A stretch of DNA of 64,000 bases from Takakia lepidozioides (GCA_030704615.1 CM060732.1:60617053-60681052); one strand, 5' to 3'; shown: positions 33,970 to 45,876, numbered from the stretch's first letter. Notes: generated from the letters alone by a model not told the origin. Numbers and translations are program-made.

Positions 33970-35882
33970 ACTAGTGGGTACACGAGACGAGGTGTGCGGA
34001 TTAGGCCACCTTCACCTCCTGTGTCTTCTACGGAAGGTTATGTTTCGGATTGTGAATCAGGGGGACTCACACCGGCGGTGCAAGTTGTTTCCTTGCCATT
34101 GTTTGTGGGACACAATGGAGCAGATGTATGGAGCTACCAAGGGGCCACGAATGTACTCTGGGGCGGTGGGCACCATCGAGTTGGATGATTTTATCCAAGA
34201 GTTTGATAGTTGGTGTGATTTGCAGCAAATGCGCAATCCACAATTATTTACGCCTTTCATGGCATGGAAGGGGCTGATTCAGCACCTTGAGGGGCCGCCT
34301 ATGGATGATTACCATGAGTTTAGGCGGGGGCATGAGGTTGAGATCGAGGAGTGGAGGATGTACTGGTCACCCGACTATGTCTCCATCACTAGGGGCACTA
34401 GAGCCACGAGGGCAGTGGCTACACCTGCCGCTGCACCGGCAGCTTCAGTAAGCAGCAGTGGGACTAGTGGGACTAGTGGTCCCGTAGCTACGACGTCCAC
34501 CCAAACAACTGCTGCACCAGCACCAGTGGTGGTGCTTGCCTTCAACCTTGTTGTGGAGTTCTTCGAAGAGTTGAGAAAGAACTACCAAGGGGTGAGGACA
34601 GAGAAGTTGCAAGAGTTCCAACGGAAGCCTACTGAGAGCTTGAGGGATGCTTTCACTCGCATGAGGCGCTTGATTAATGTAACCCAAGGGGTTATGGAGG
34701 CTCAGGCAGTCCAATTCTAGTATGGGATATTGGACAAGGAGTTGAGGAGAAGGGTGCGGGATGGAACTCTCCTGCAAGCGGCCCAACTCACCTTAGCAAA
34801 TGTGTTTTTGCTGGCAAAGCGGATAGAGCTCAACATGGTGGAGGAACGAGTGGTCATGGTGGGATTCGGGGTAGTGGTGCTCCTAGCCAGCCACTACCTC
34901 GACGTGCTCAAGGCAACAAGGGGGCTCAGGTGAAGCCGAGGGAAGGGCAGAGAGGACCTCAGATGCAGGGGTCTTTCCCTTCATTTGCTGGCCAACAACA
35001 GACGGATGTGGTGTGCTGGATATGTGGAGGACCCCATGTCAAGAAGGATTGCCCAGAAGGAGGCAATGGTTTGGTAGCGGCACAGCCTGCACAGTTTTGC
35101 AGTGTGGGCATTGTGGCAAGTACGGGCATGGAGAAGCCTAGTGCTATGGTTTGCATCCTGAGTTGCGCCCATTCCAGTTCCAAGGGAACAATGGTGGCCG
35201 GGGGCGAGGTGGAGCAGCCCAGAGAGGACGAGGTGGCCAGGCACGAGGTGCAGGCCAAGGGCAAGCTCAACATAGCCAAGGACACAGAGGTCAGGGTGGT
35301 GACCAAGGCATGGCCAACCGGCTTCAGCAGCTAGAGCAGAGGCTCGCTGCCATGGCTACAGCTCAGGTGGTACCGGCTCCAAGGTCGGATGGTCCACCTT
35401 CTGCTCCTGAGGAAGGAAATATGGGAGACATGGGATTCATGTGCGGAGCAGCACTACCATTAGTGCAGGTGGAGTCTGCTGCAGCCGTGACTCGAGGAGC
35501 AGCACGAGTTCCTGAGCCACGAGGTGCAGAGGTGGAGTTGGATCCACAGCGTGGGGAGGCAAGCCGTCAGGCTAGGCTTCCTCAATCATTTACATTGGCG
35601 GAGACAGTGTCAACGCCATCCATGGCACCTAGTTCTCGCCCGACTGTTACTGAGGCGGAGGTTACTATGCCATTGGGGAGTGCTACACGGGTAGCACCAC
35701 TGCCTAGTGTTGCCAAGGCTAGGGCAGCTAGTGTGCTGCTGGGAACGGCCACATCTGTGTGCCAGGCTCCATTGTTCACGGCTACCATGATTGCGACGCC
35801 GGGGGTAAGACCAGCTGAGGTGTTCAGGTTGGCAGCTACAGTCTGTGAGCGTGGGGGGTTTCTTCATCTTCTGCGGAGATAG
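33970..35882 (+). pseudogene. Ty3/gypsy-type Gag, copy 2, multiply mutated
   Basis: Homologous to Gag copy 1 from ACTAGTGGGTACACGAGACG through the zinc knuckles and Gly/Arg-rich tail, then continuing about 500 bp beyond what copy 1 shows (Ala/Val/Pro-rich, to TAG at 35,880-35,882). Compared with copy 1 it has an extra T near 34,102, TAG in place of TGG at 34,718-34,720, a ~16-bp deletion near 34,866, two extra T near 35,096, and TAG at 35,139-35,141 inside the second knuckle (CGHCGKYGHGEA then stop). The first knuckle (CWICGGPHVKKDC) is intact. Copy 1's own nonsense codon is CGA here, so the two copies decayed independently. Confidence 0.85.
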
Positions 35883-38028
35883 TGGGAGGTGTAGTGCCGG
35901 AGGGATCCTCGGATTTGAGTGTCAAGACTGTCACGGCGGCGCCATGGCAAGCTGCAGCTGCCAGGTTGATGGAGCTGCCAGCTAGGTCAGCCATTGAGCG
36001 CGCCATGGTGACACCTGGAGTTGTCATGTTAGACAACCAGGATGACATTTTCTGTTTGAGTGGACCGGCAGGCAAGAGGCCCCTCGGGTGTCGCTGGCAG
36101 GCCCCTCGGGTGCCGCCCTGTGGTCTTTGCCTTGGAACGTCAGTCCGCGATAAAAAAAATTAAGGTATGTGGGGGCTGTCAAGCTTGGGGCCCCGCTGTT
36201 CCTGCCGCGCCCTGGCTTGCCCCCGAGTGCTCTCAGTTGACTTTATGGGCTCTTCCTCCTAACTCCTTGGAGCTTCTATTGATTATACTCCGGCCAATCC
36301 CCGGGCTATACTCCCAATACCTTAGAGCTTCTCGCGGAGGCCACAAGTGGCGGGAGCCCCTGACTAACAGCTATGGTAAAAAACACTAAAGCAACAAGAA
36401 CTAGATAACATCTAGATCTAAATCTTAGACCTTGTACATGACCTTCTTTTGACAAGCCGAGTTTCTTTCTCATAACAAAGCCAACATTGGGTGGGGCTAG
36501 AATCCAACTTTAGCTCCCACGAAATAATGCTCTTCACTACTAACAAGCTCGAGCTCTACTTGTTGTCAAGGACGAGAATATGACTGAACACAAATAAGAG
36601 ATAAGACTAGAAGTACAAGACTAGACAAGAAATCAAGGTCGACGTGGCCGAACGCATGGTAGGTAAACATGAATCAAGATAATCTTTATAACAATGGACA
36701 AGAGTACAAGATACTGGAACTCGACTCGAATACTGGAATGCTGGAAACTGGACTGGGGTACCGGATACTGGAAACTAGACTAGAGTACTGGAAGCTGGAC
36801 TGGAGTATTGGGACTGGGAACAAAAGTAGCTTGAACTTGTGTTGGCGAGACTGAAGAGTGTACAGTCTCGCCTCTTATATATACTGGCTACTAGGAGGTT
36901 CCTAAGAGGCTTCCCTAAATGAGGTTTCTTGATGGAGAAGTTTCCAAGATTAAACAAAGGTTTCTTGATAGAGAAGTTTTCTTAAACAAAGGAGGTATCT
37001 TCATGGAGAAGTTTCCTCCAAAAGAAGCTTCATGAGCAGTTTCCCAAATTACTCTTGGTAATTTGGTAAACTCCCAATAACTTGGTAACTAGTGGTAACT
37101 TATGGTAAATCATGGTAGATCACAGTAACTTTAGATAACTTGATAATTTTTTGTATTTACTCCTGGTAAGTTCCTCTGGGTTATATCCGTGACACTTGCT
37201 AGGACTTAAGCTTCTTAAGCAACAATGAGGCTAGATTCCAACTCTAGCTCCCATAAAAACATACAAAACAAGAACAAAGCAAGAAGAAAGCAAAAAAGTG
37301 ATGAACGAGGAGGGCTTGCCTCTCTTATATACTACTTTTGGGCTTAATAAAAACTGTGAAATAATAATTAAACTACTCTAGTCGATTGGGAAACTTGTTG
37401 ACCAAGCAAAAACCACTAATAAATATGAGCCATAGATGAATAGATTTCATCCAGTTGGATGATTTTTGGCCAACCAATATTCATCCAATATAATTTCATC
37501 CAACTAGATGGATGATTGTTGTCGTTGTCGCTTGCGCTGGATGGATGAAGTTCTCCGCTCATCCTTCAATTTCCCTTGGCTGCTCCGGCCAATCAAATAA
37601 TGAATAAACCTCTTAAATTAGGTCATCGCGAGTGCTCTTTGTTTCGTAATTCGATGCCGCTACAAACCTTAACAGAAAATTCCCAAATTTTGTGGATAAT
37701 TTAGGTAAAGATCTCTTGACGTCCCGGTAAACCTCGGGCGAATCAGAGTCTTTTAACTCCATTTTGTCGACGTACTCTTTGCATCCCGCCGCTCCGAAAG
37801 ACTACGCTTCCGTGGATTATCAAACTTGGTGGTGCTTCTCCGGGTCTTCGACCCTGCCACTGACTCCCCGACTGTTCCATTTTTTTAACTAATATCTTTT
37901 ATCCAAATGTCCAAACTGTCTACCTAAAGATTAAAAAAAATGATCGAAAAATAAATATGTACTTAAATATGCATCTACATAAGGGCTTGTTAAGACTATA
38001 GTATTTATGCTTTTACATAGCCAACATA
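35883..38028. other. Spacer with partial duplications
   Basis: No gene supported. A block with GGCTAGA(A/T)TCCAACT.TAGCTCCCA occurs at 36,497 and 37,223, each followed after some distance by CTCTTATATA, a diverged duplication about 730 bp apart. Short repeats of TACTGGAA.CTGGACT (36,710-36,830) and GGAGAAGTTT (36,930-37,015) are present, as are TTCATCCA words at 37,448-37,560. Confidence 0.5.
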
Positions 38029-38183
38029 TAGCCCAGTGGTAAAGGCATATACCATCTTACGAATGATTGTGGGTTCAAACCACCCTGTTGGTTGTTACAA
38101 ATGTATCCACCTTCCTATCGAAAGACAGTAGTTCTTTTGGGTCAAGTGACACCATAAGTTACGTTTGCTTCGGCAACGCGTCC
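38029..38183 (+). mobile_element. tRNA-derived SINE, copy 1
   Basis: TAGCCCAGTGGTAAAGGC at 38,029 fits a pol III A box and GGTTCAAACC at 38,072 a B box, 26 bp apart. The body then matches the copy at 58,279 over about 150 bp (shared TCCACCTTCCT..., TTTTGGGTCAAGTGACACCA, TAA.TTACG.TT, GCGTC). GCTTTTA at 38,009 and again at 38,202 is a possible target duplication. The tRNA-like head with an unrelated body is the hallmark of a SINE, transcribed by RNA polymerase III and mobilised by LINE enzymes. Confidence 0.8.
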
Positions 38184-38560
38184 ACATTCTTCTTCTTTTA
38201 CGCTTTTAGCAAAACGAAAAAAAATCTGTATACAACTTCTGTTGCTTAGCAACAGAATTTTGAGAAATATATTTACGGGTGATATGTACAGATCCGAAGG
38301 AGTAGGAGAAATCATGTAGTTGGAATAGATAAGTGATGAGTTTTGAAGAAAGAGTTAACTCATTAAAAAACGGTTTTGGCGAAGGGACAATAATATTAGG
38401 TCTATGATAGAAGCTTACATCGATCAACTTGCCCTACGCGAAAGAAGAAGGTGGATTAATGATCGAGTTTGGTTGGATAGAATACTACTAGATGAACGTC
38501 AACAACGATTCTATTGGTGTCGTGACCGCTAATGTGACTCGATTGCGAGTGCCCAGGAAT
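38184..38560. other. Spacer after SINE 1
   Basis: Short frames only. A charged peptide-like stretch (RERRRWINDRVWLDRILLDE, about 38,440-38,500) may belong to the retroelement relics that follow, but nothing identifies it. Confidence 0.3.
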
Positions 38561-38758
38561 TTATTTAGGAGTCCTACACTTGCGATCTTCCTTAGCAACT
38601 CACATTAGATGTCATGTTGATTATCTGACGCAGTGTGTCCAGTGCCAGTATTTTGTAGAACATTACATAATCTGCAGAGAGCATTGTAATGATTGTAACC
38701 AACCTCTCCCACTAGAAAGTGGCGCGGCGCGCGCAATATTATTTGCAGTTGCACGCTG
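38561..38758 (+). pseudogene. Cys/His-rich short frame, unrecognised
   Basis: An open stretch of about 65 codons carries DCECPG, then IRCHVDYLTQCVQCQYFVEH and ICREHCNDCNQPL before a TGA. Paired CX2C and HX2C spacings suggest a zinc-binding segment. No start codon or family can be assigned. It precedes a Gag-like scrap and may be from the same element. Confidence 0.25.
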
Positions 38759-39094
38759 ATGTACCCGCACAACCTCTTTTTATTTACAATATATTAATTT
38801 GAATTCTTTCATTGTTGTTATGGTTATACACAGTTATATTAGACCTCGGTCGTATCAGCAACACTAACTGGATAAGCCAAATAGTGACGATGAATGTCGA
38901 ATTTTGCTTCTAGTTCCCACCACAATTCTAGTTCATTTCGAAGAATAGATCCTAGAATTAGACGTAGATTATTTCGCGCAGCAATTAGGAAAGATTTTTT
39001 CAATTACCAAGGAGTACACTCCAAGTAACAACGTCTGAAAAAGAAACGAAGAGAGATTCCGATTAATCAACCCATAAATCATTTGAATTGAGAT

Positions 39095-39466
39095 TTGAAC
39101 GGACCAGACTCTGAAGGTTCTGAATCTTCAGTATTATCTCTATATATAAGCCTGGCCACACCCAATAACCCGACATCTAATCCACCGTTGAATCCAAGAG
39201 GTTCAATGGCGCAACCACAACCACCTCTAGTACCACCAACACCTCCCGCATCGGCACCTCCGGATATTCCAATCGTGGTGTCAGCAGGTTTGATTCCATT
39301 ACCACTACCAAGCTTGAATGATGCATATTGGTTGATTTCGTTCCCTACGACCTTAAGGAGAAGGGTGTTGACTTGGTATTGGCAACAACCTTGGGGGTCA
39401 TTCTAACATTGGACTCAATTTCGGGATGTTTTTCTAAATCATTTTAGAGCAGTACATTAGTTTACA
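39095..39466 (+). pseudogene. Retrotransposon Gag fragment
   Basis: A Pro-rich N-terminus (PPLVPPTPPASAPPDIP) is followed by TTLRRRVLTWYWQQPWGSF, a TAA at 39,404-39,406, and HWTQFRDVFLNHFRA in the same frame. The pattern L.G.A..WY..L....I.TW..F...F...F is the Retrotrans_gag core. No zinc knuckle or Pol follows. It does not resemble the other Gags in the window. Confidence 0.6.
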
Positions 39467-41464
39467 AGTATTCTTCTGGCCAGACAGCTTATGCTGGTGT
39501 AGTGGAGCTAAGCAGGGACCAAAAACGGGTGCGGATGGCTGTAGTCGGCGCCGACCTCCCCGATTTTCGGAAATTTCGGGAAAGAAAAAAAAACAAAAAC
39601 AAAAACACTCAGTTATAGAAAACGCGCATATTCCCACGGTATCCGTATCAAGAGCACTATTCACTTATAATCGGCACTGACTCTCTAGGTTCGGGAGTTA
39701 ACGAACCTGCTTTTTGGTATCCGAACCTAAGTTCGATGTCATATTTCATTGAGCATCGAACTGTTTGAGTATATGAAAAATAGTCCAAAATTACTTCCAC
39801 AAGTGCCAAATTTAAAAAATATTTTATTAATTATGTCTTGCTCATGGTAATTTCTGCTCATGCTCATGCTTAAACCTGCTCAACGCTTATGAAATATACA
39901 TACCCTCGCCAGCTCTAGCGGTCTCGATAACATCCAAAAATATATATATTTTTAATGTTGGTTTTTTCTTGTTCTCTTTCCGAACGACATCAGGTGACGG
40001 ACGAGAGTATGCGATTTTTTATTATTTTTTATTTTAAACATTTGTTGGGGTTCGGATGAACGCCGAACGATGGCGACGGTCGGACGACCACGACAGTCCT
40101 TTCAAATTACTAATATTTAATTTAATTAAAAAAAATTATATGTGTAATTTTAGGATCGCCGGAGTTAGGCGTCCCGAATTTTGTAAAAAAAATTAAATAT
40201 TTTTTGTATAATATCGGGAATTTTTAAAATTTTCGTCTGGTTTAAATTTTAGACCGCTAGAGCTGGCGGTTCTTCTCCCTTGCAACGATGAGAAACTATT
40301 GAGAATTATAGCGTTTAAATTTGAAATTTTTGTTTAATGTTCTCGTTACTAGAGCTTTATACCGAAAAAATCACAATTTTAGGGATTGCTTTGTGATAAC
40401 TCTGAATTTCTTGCTTTCCTATTAAACCAACTGGGGAATACTTTATTACTACAAGATCTTCCCGATCATTTGTAATTATACGTGCTAGGTAAATTTGAAA
40501 CTTATCTTGGGCTGACAATTGTTGGACGTTTGAGATTATATCTTTGAGACGTTTGAGATTATTGTTGGACGTTTGAGACTACATCATTTTTATAATTGTT
40601 TAGCAACATACTTAGTTGACAGTAAAATAACCAGTGAAGATGATTTTAAATCACAAGATGGTCGTCCTAATTTTTCTAATTTTTAAATTTGGTTGAAATT
40701 TGAGACCACCAGAGTGTGCAGTCCTGATCTTTAAATGCTATGACGGTCTTGTCATTTCTTTAAAAAAATAAAATTGGATGGATAAAATTGGGACCTCTAG
40801 TTCAAAAAATAATTGGGATCGCCAGTTTTAATTAAAAATAAATTAAAACGAATTAAAATAAATTAAATAAATTAAAAATTTGAATCGCCAGAGCTGATGA
40901 TACCGAATTTATCCAGTTTGGTGGTTCTGATTTATTACCAGGGGCAACGCAACCTCTGGGACTACCTCATTCTTGAAACTCTGCGGACCGTTTGGCACCA
41001 CGAACTACTCCCTCAACCTCCCATTCCTCTACATTTTGTCAGAGCCCTTGCCCAGCCTATTGCAGAAATGTCTGTGCTAATTCTACTATAAGATTTCAGA
41101 TAAGCCTTAGTATTATAAACTCATACCCAAATTGCTGCAGACATTCCAGTGCTCTTCATTGTCTCTCTACTCTTGATAGCAATCTAAAAACAAGACAAGC
41201 TGAAGACTAAGGATTGCAAAAACTCTTCTCTTGAAGTTCTCTTCCTCTCATTCATTCCAAATACACAGAATGCAGAGACATGCATAATAGTAAGCATCCA
41301 GTCTGTCATGAAGACACATCTTGTGGGTACAGTTGAGCTGTGAAAGGACTAGGATTCTCTGTAACGCTGTCAATAACAAAGGAAGTGTGTCTTTTCTATT
41401 TACATGCAATAGTAGTCACTGTGCAAGAAAGCCACACCTGAAGAGTCAATAACTAGACCATATC
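39467..41464. other. AT-rich spacer with palindromic GCCAGAGCTGGC motifs
   Basis: No coding region supported. An 18-bp perfect inverted repeat, AGACCGCTAGAGCTGGCG, lies at 40,251-40,268 and, inverted, at 39,907-39,924. Related but decayed words (GATCGCCGGAGTTAGGCG, GACCACCAGAGTGTGCAG, AATCGCCAGAGCTGATGA) occur at 40,154, 40,703 and 40,883. GGACGTTTGAGA-type short repeats are at 40,522-40,582. Confidence 0.6.
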
Positions 41465-42386
41465 TTAAACCCTATCATTGCAAATAGGGCAGATCGTACG
41501 TCTGTGCAACCAGTTATCAAATATAATCTTTGTGATTTTGATAACCACAAAACAGCTTCCGAATCAGCTATTGGGGAAGGAACGCGTCCTGGCAAATAGT
41601 ACACACATCCTCACTGAATGTCGTTGTATGAACTTCATACACAGGCAAGCCAGAGGAAATGACTTCCATTGTCAATCCCTTATTGTGAACAGATGCATCA
41701 AGTCCTATGAGAGCCTCGTAGTCTCCCTCATCGAAATCACGGGCCAACTGCTCAAGACCCTGTGGAATGAAAGCGGCAGCATCCACTTCCACCACAGGTC
41801 GCAGGAGCTGCTGTTGAGCACATGCATCCTCCTCATGGGGGGTGTTAAGAGCTCGGTCAAGCTCTTGAGTCACTCTCTCATCCTCCATCACTTGATCCTA
41901 GTCTCTCTGCACCAGCTTTCTCGCGTAGAGCTTATCTGCCACTCCTAGTCTGACTTAGAGTCCGAGTCACTCTCAAAAAGGACAATCACTTCTCTATCTT
42001 CAGACGGACGCATCTTTAAGGAAGAGGAAGATTCACCTCTCCAATGCTTTATTGCTCTAATGTCGCGGCCCTTTGCCTTGAGGGCAGGGGGTCGGGACAC
42101 ATGAGGGGCTGCCCCTGTGGTGGGGGCAGCGGCAGCGATAGGTATGGGGGGCTGAAGCACCCTTGAGTGCCCAAGGCACTCAAGGAGGCGGAGGCGCTCA
42201 CTAGGTGGAGCCCCGCACACCGGGTTGCGGTGGAGGTGGCTCCACAAGGGGTGGTGGTAGCTTAGTGGGACTTAGTGGGGGTGGCATAGGACTCACCATG
42301 GGGTGGAGACCTCGAGGTGGGAGTCGTGGGGAGTCTTGGGACTCATCACGGTCCATTGGGGCCGCGGTGAGTGGGCCAAGACTCAC
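41465..42386 (-). pseudogene. RING-H2 finger (E3 ubiquitin ligase) pseudogene
   Basis: Minus-strand pieces in order: a Pro-rich, Ser/Asp-rich N-terminal region (42,386 to 41,945; SDSDSKSD stop), then MMEDERVTQELDRALN to LPVYEVHTTTFSEDVCTICQ (41,891-41,568). The LPxY..... CTIC pattern is that of plant RING-H2 ligases. The rest of the finger is in other frames: KLFCGYQNHKDYI in one and DNWLHRRTICPICNDRV then TAA in another. Relative to C-G-H..H..C-I the zinc ligands His and Cys have become Tyr, and indels break the frame twice, so the finger cannot fold. A TATATATA at 42,479-42,486 about 95 bp upstream of the ATG is a plausible old TATA box. Confidence 0.7.
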
Positions 42387-43163
42387 CGCGACTCACCACC
42401 GGGAGTCGAGGGTTTTCGTGGTGGTTCGCCATAAAATGGCATGGCTGGTTATGAAACCCCCGCGGACAGCTACAGAAGTATATATAGGGAGTAGTAACCC
42501 CGAGAACGGTGCAAGCCCGTTGGTGACCAAAAACTAGTGAGTAAGCGAGCGAGCCGGAAAGCGACCAAAGAGTGGGGAGCTGTTCCGGACTGCCATCTAC
42601 CAAAGGGAATTCTCCTAGTCCCAAATAGGTGGAGGGTTTAGAGGGAAGCGGAAGGGGACCGTTATGTCCCGGTGAACAGCCGAAACTCCAAGTTGGCCCG
42701 GCGGCCAGGTTGGGAGTCAGGCGCGCGCATCAAAGCGAGTAACTATGACTTGAAGGGGAGTTTACCGAACTGAGGTGTGCGACATCTAACCTGACTGAAT
42801 GTGTTCAACACAAAGACAATGTGAAAAAGTGAAAAAGACTTCCCCCCTACACTAATGTGGAACACCACCAATGTGAACATCCAACTTAATGATAAGAAAT
42901 ATATTGTATGTATGCTAGTATAGTTATATAGATATTAAATTGTTAGATATCCAACCCTCGAATTTCGCATGCGATTTTTTTTTTTTTTTTTTGCATTATT
43001 ACTATGCTCGATATTTGTTCCAAATATAGTCTTTCACTACCCATCGTAATTTAAACATGATTAAAGTAAATATCGTGATATTAAGAACTAATGAAAACTA
43101 TTCCACGTTCCCTGATTGTCTCAATATTAGCCCTCTTCGAAGGTCCAGAGGGGCTGTGACAGT
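42387..43163. other. Spacer; poly(T) tract
   Basis: Contains the TATA-like word noted for the RING-H2 relic, an 18-T run at 42,975-42,992 and, at 43,146-43,160, a scrap of GGGGCTGTGACAG (array word) directly in front of the LTR fragment. No gene seen. Confidence 0.5.
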
Positions 43164-43293
43164 TGTTAGAGGACTGTAGGGGACTTAGACACTTATACGG
43201 GATCTGTAGGGTACCCTTAATTTTTTGCACAGACTGAGACCAACAGGAGCCTTAGGGGTGACAGCAGCGCACTGTAGAAGGGGGTTACACAGC
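43164..43293 (+). mobile_element. LTR fragment of the large gypsy element
   Basis: Nearly identical to 31,800-31,928, starting TGTTAGAGGACTGTAGGGGA and ending GGGGGTTACACAGC. The differences seen are one extra T in a T run and one G-to-A. It stops exactly where array 4 begins in the full LTR and is preceded by an array word, so both borders involve the CACAGCC repeat. Confidence 0.9.
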
Positions 43294-44176
43294 AAAGAGC
43301 CTGATCGTAATGATGGACAAGTTCTATGAAAACGAATATAGATATTATCGATGAGAATTCGGAGATTCTTAAAAACTTTAATATAGATATTATCGATGAG
43401 ATTCAATGTTGGTTTTCTCTTCTTCTCTTCATATTTCTCATACATGTTACCGATACATTTGAACTCAATAAAAGCTAGAATTGTTGCAGAGGTTTGCTTC
43501 AACTTGGCTGACCCTGAGGGTTTAGGCAGTAGTGAATGGAAAGACACACTCTTCCTACATCGGAGGATACATATCAGAATTTGCATTCCCTTGAGCACTT
43601 GCATTAATGTACTGTGCCCCGGAGGTTTTGTTTGCGAATGTAGGGCGGCCACATTCCAACTAAATGAGCATTGCAAGTGTCTCCATGGGGCTCTAGTGAT
43701 GTGAGGAGTAGCACGGGAATCTACAAGGGGATAAACCATGTAAACTTGGCCGAGAAATAAGACTTACATTCGATGGTTTTATAGGTGGTCAGTGCGGTCC
43801 TTTGAATTTGGCGCGGTAGCAAGTTTCCATCACAACTTCAGTGGATTTGGAATCGACATTCTTATGGGAATGAGGTAAGAATTCATGGACACTCATCTTG
43901 ATGTATTTGGGAAGTGCCAGGAATTAATGAGATTATCTTATCAGCTGCCAGATTGTGGGCACGGGGATTTAGTTGATCTGGATTTCTTAATCTTGGTTCT
44001 TTCTTGGGCTCTTTGATCCAAGGAAATCTCTCCTTTAGCATTCTCTACTCTTTTCCCGGAGTGAGCCCCTCACAAAGGTGGTGTCTCTTCCTCTTGTTCT
44101 GCCCAAACTTGGCACGGGGTCTATGGCCACAAGGCTATGGCAAATAGTGTCTCAGGAGTACATTCTTTTCCCTTTC
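43294..44176. other. Spacer with a 45-bp duplication
   Basis: AATATAGATATTATCGATGA is repeated at 43,335 and 43,380. No gene could be supported, although 43,795-43,875 (ending in a GTAAGA donor-like site) has exon-like composition. Confidence 0.4.
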
Positions 44177-44352
44177 CACTTGCACATCTACCAATCCATT
44201 TATTGTTGTCAACCTTCGGCACAATATCTACAAAAGTCTCACCCTGGCTGCCTCTAAATGTTTGTTTGTTGAATGCAATCTCAAACCCACATGGAATGCC
44301 TAGGAAAGAAAGTACCTTGTAATGACAACCCATAATTCACAGACCGAAATAC
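44177..44352 (-). repeat. Inverted-repeat arm 1 (partner at 63,825-64,000)
   Basis: 176 bp nearly identical, inverted, to the last 176 bp of the window. On the minus strand it reads GTATTTCGGTCTGTGAATTA, then CTTTCTTTCCTAG (acceptor-like) and an open stretch GIPCGFEIAFNKQTF..SQGE, TFVDIVPKVDNN. The exon-like part is unrecognised. The partner arm is cut by the window edge, so the true arm length is unknown. Confidence 0.85.
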
Positions 44353-44715
44353 ACAACAAAATGTACAAAGCATGCACAAAGAAAGTGAATCGCCCAAACT
44401 TAAAGAGTTCAGACACTTCCCCGAGGCCTTAAGATCGCCGCTTGTATCTTAATGATCAATGAAGGTCACAGCAAGCAACCACAGCACAGGTAGATCGCCC
44501 GCCAAGCATTAGAGACAACCGCCACGGGAAAATTGCAGGTACTGCCGCCATTGCGCACCCCAAGAGGGGAAGAAGGTACTGAATCTTGCCAGAACACCTA
44601 AATGCCTTAATGGCGCAGCTCCATGGCATTCAAGGGCGCCTGAATCAAGCTCCATGCGCCCCCTGCCACCATCTCTCAGCTCCAGCTATCCCTTAAGCAC
44701 GATCGGTGTGCCTAC

Positions 44716-45876
44716 ATGGCTGCCATGCATGAGTTGCAATCTGTCTCTGCAACAACTACAGGTAAGCAGGCATCATGCCAGGAATTTTCACTGGGGGACG
44801 CCATCCCTGATATTGAGACCTATGGCAAGATCAGACTGCATGATTGTCTTGACTCAAGCTGGATGATTTTCTCCCACCCCGGTAAGTTTCCATTGTGTCC
44901 GAAAGTTCGTTGTTGGGTCGAATACAACATCCTTAAACTTTGATTTTATTTGTTGAGCAGCCCTGGGAATTCACCCCCACGTGCACAACGAGTTGGGCAA
45001 GATTGCAACGTACATACCTGAATTCAAGAAGAATGATGTGAAGTTGTTGGCTCTCTCCAGCGACAGTGTCAAGGACGTCGAATCGAAACCTACACGGTAT
45101 TATCGCAATCTCTCACTTTCTTGCAATATAATGTCATTTTCAGGTTTGGATTTCGGATTTGAGAGAGAGAACCGTCTCAATTGTCCAGCGAGCTTGAGTG
45201 AGATACTGACTGAATACAAGACTGCGATCCAAAGCGCCGTGTATAGTCCGGGCCAATTCTGAAGTGAAATGTATAACATACTCCGCAATCTGGGAATGTT
45301 TCTATGGTACATGAACATTGAACCTCCATTCCCGGCAGTAAACCACGAGTAGAATATGTATGTGGCTCAGACATTGCAGATTTCGTTTTGGCTCGCATGC
45401 TTTACTGGATGTCATCTCACAAAAATCTCGACATTTTCGGGGCAGTATTAGTTGCGGTGGTTGTCAATCTCAGCCTAAGGCCAAGTTACGTACCTCATAT
45501 TGGCAGACCCAGATCAGAAGATAATGACGGCTCTTATTAACAAGCTCTGACCTAAGGGACCCCTTGGGAAGGCCCCTAGCACCCCGCGCTTTGCACATTG
45601 TCGGCCCTGACAAGACGGTGACCTCAGCTGCTCTCTTGCAACAGATATGATCGATGCATGAAACGCTTATATATTTCTCAAGCTCACATATATCAGCGTA
45701 AGGGAACAACTTGAACATTCATCTTTTCTAAGCTTCGCTGGTTGAGCTTGCTTGTGGTGCCCGGTGTTTTCCAGGTGAAAGCGAGTTTTCTGTGCCCAAG
45801 CACCACCGCAACATTGATGAAGTGATGCGAGTTCTGGATCCGGTCCAATTGACCGCCAAGTCATTGCGACCCCAGG
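44716..45876 (+). pseudogene. 1-Cys peroxiredoxin (PER1/Prx6-like) pseudogene
   Basis: Exon 1 (ATG 44,716) reaches FSLGDAIPDIETYGKIRLHD and SWMIFSHP, ends at a GTAAGT donor (44,882), and resumes after CAG at 44,960. The next exon gives ELGKIATYIPEFKKNDVKLL ALSSDSVKDVE. Between them an insertion and a compensating missing G put the nucleotides that would encode the peroxidatic site EFTPTCTT out of frame, so the catalytic Cys is lost from the read frame. Later pieces ADPDQKIMTALI, PRALHIVGPDKTV and HHRNIDEVMRVLDPVQLTAK (to ~45,870) match the family's C-terminal half but are separated by stops and shifts. The enzyme would reduce peroxides with one conserved Cys. This copy is dead. Confidence 0.85.

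Noticed and set aside
35151-35334. Frameshifted Ala/Glu-rich frame in Gag copy 2
   Set aside because: The frame that matches copy 1 is the Gly/Arg-rich one; the other results from the local 2-bp insertion.
38029-38100. A functional tRNA gene
   Set aside because: A and B boxes are present but no acceptor stem or cloverleaf closes, and the same body recurs at 58.3 kb as in a SINE.
39479-39560. 5S rRNA-like segment
   Set aside because: Only GGAGCTAAGCAGGGACC looked suggestive; internal promoter and length do not fit.
42735-42765. GAGTAACTATGACTTGAAGG resembling part of 25S rRNA
   Set aside because: The match is only about 14 bases and the flanks do not resemble rRNA.
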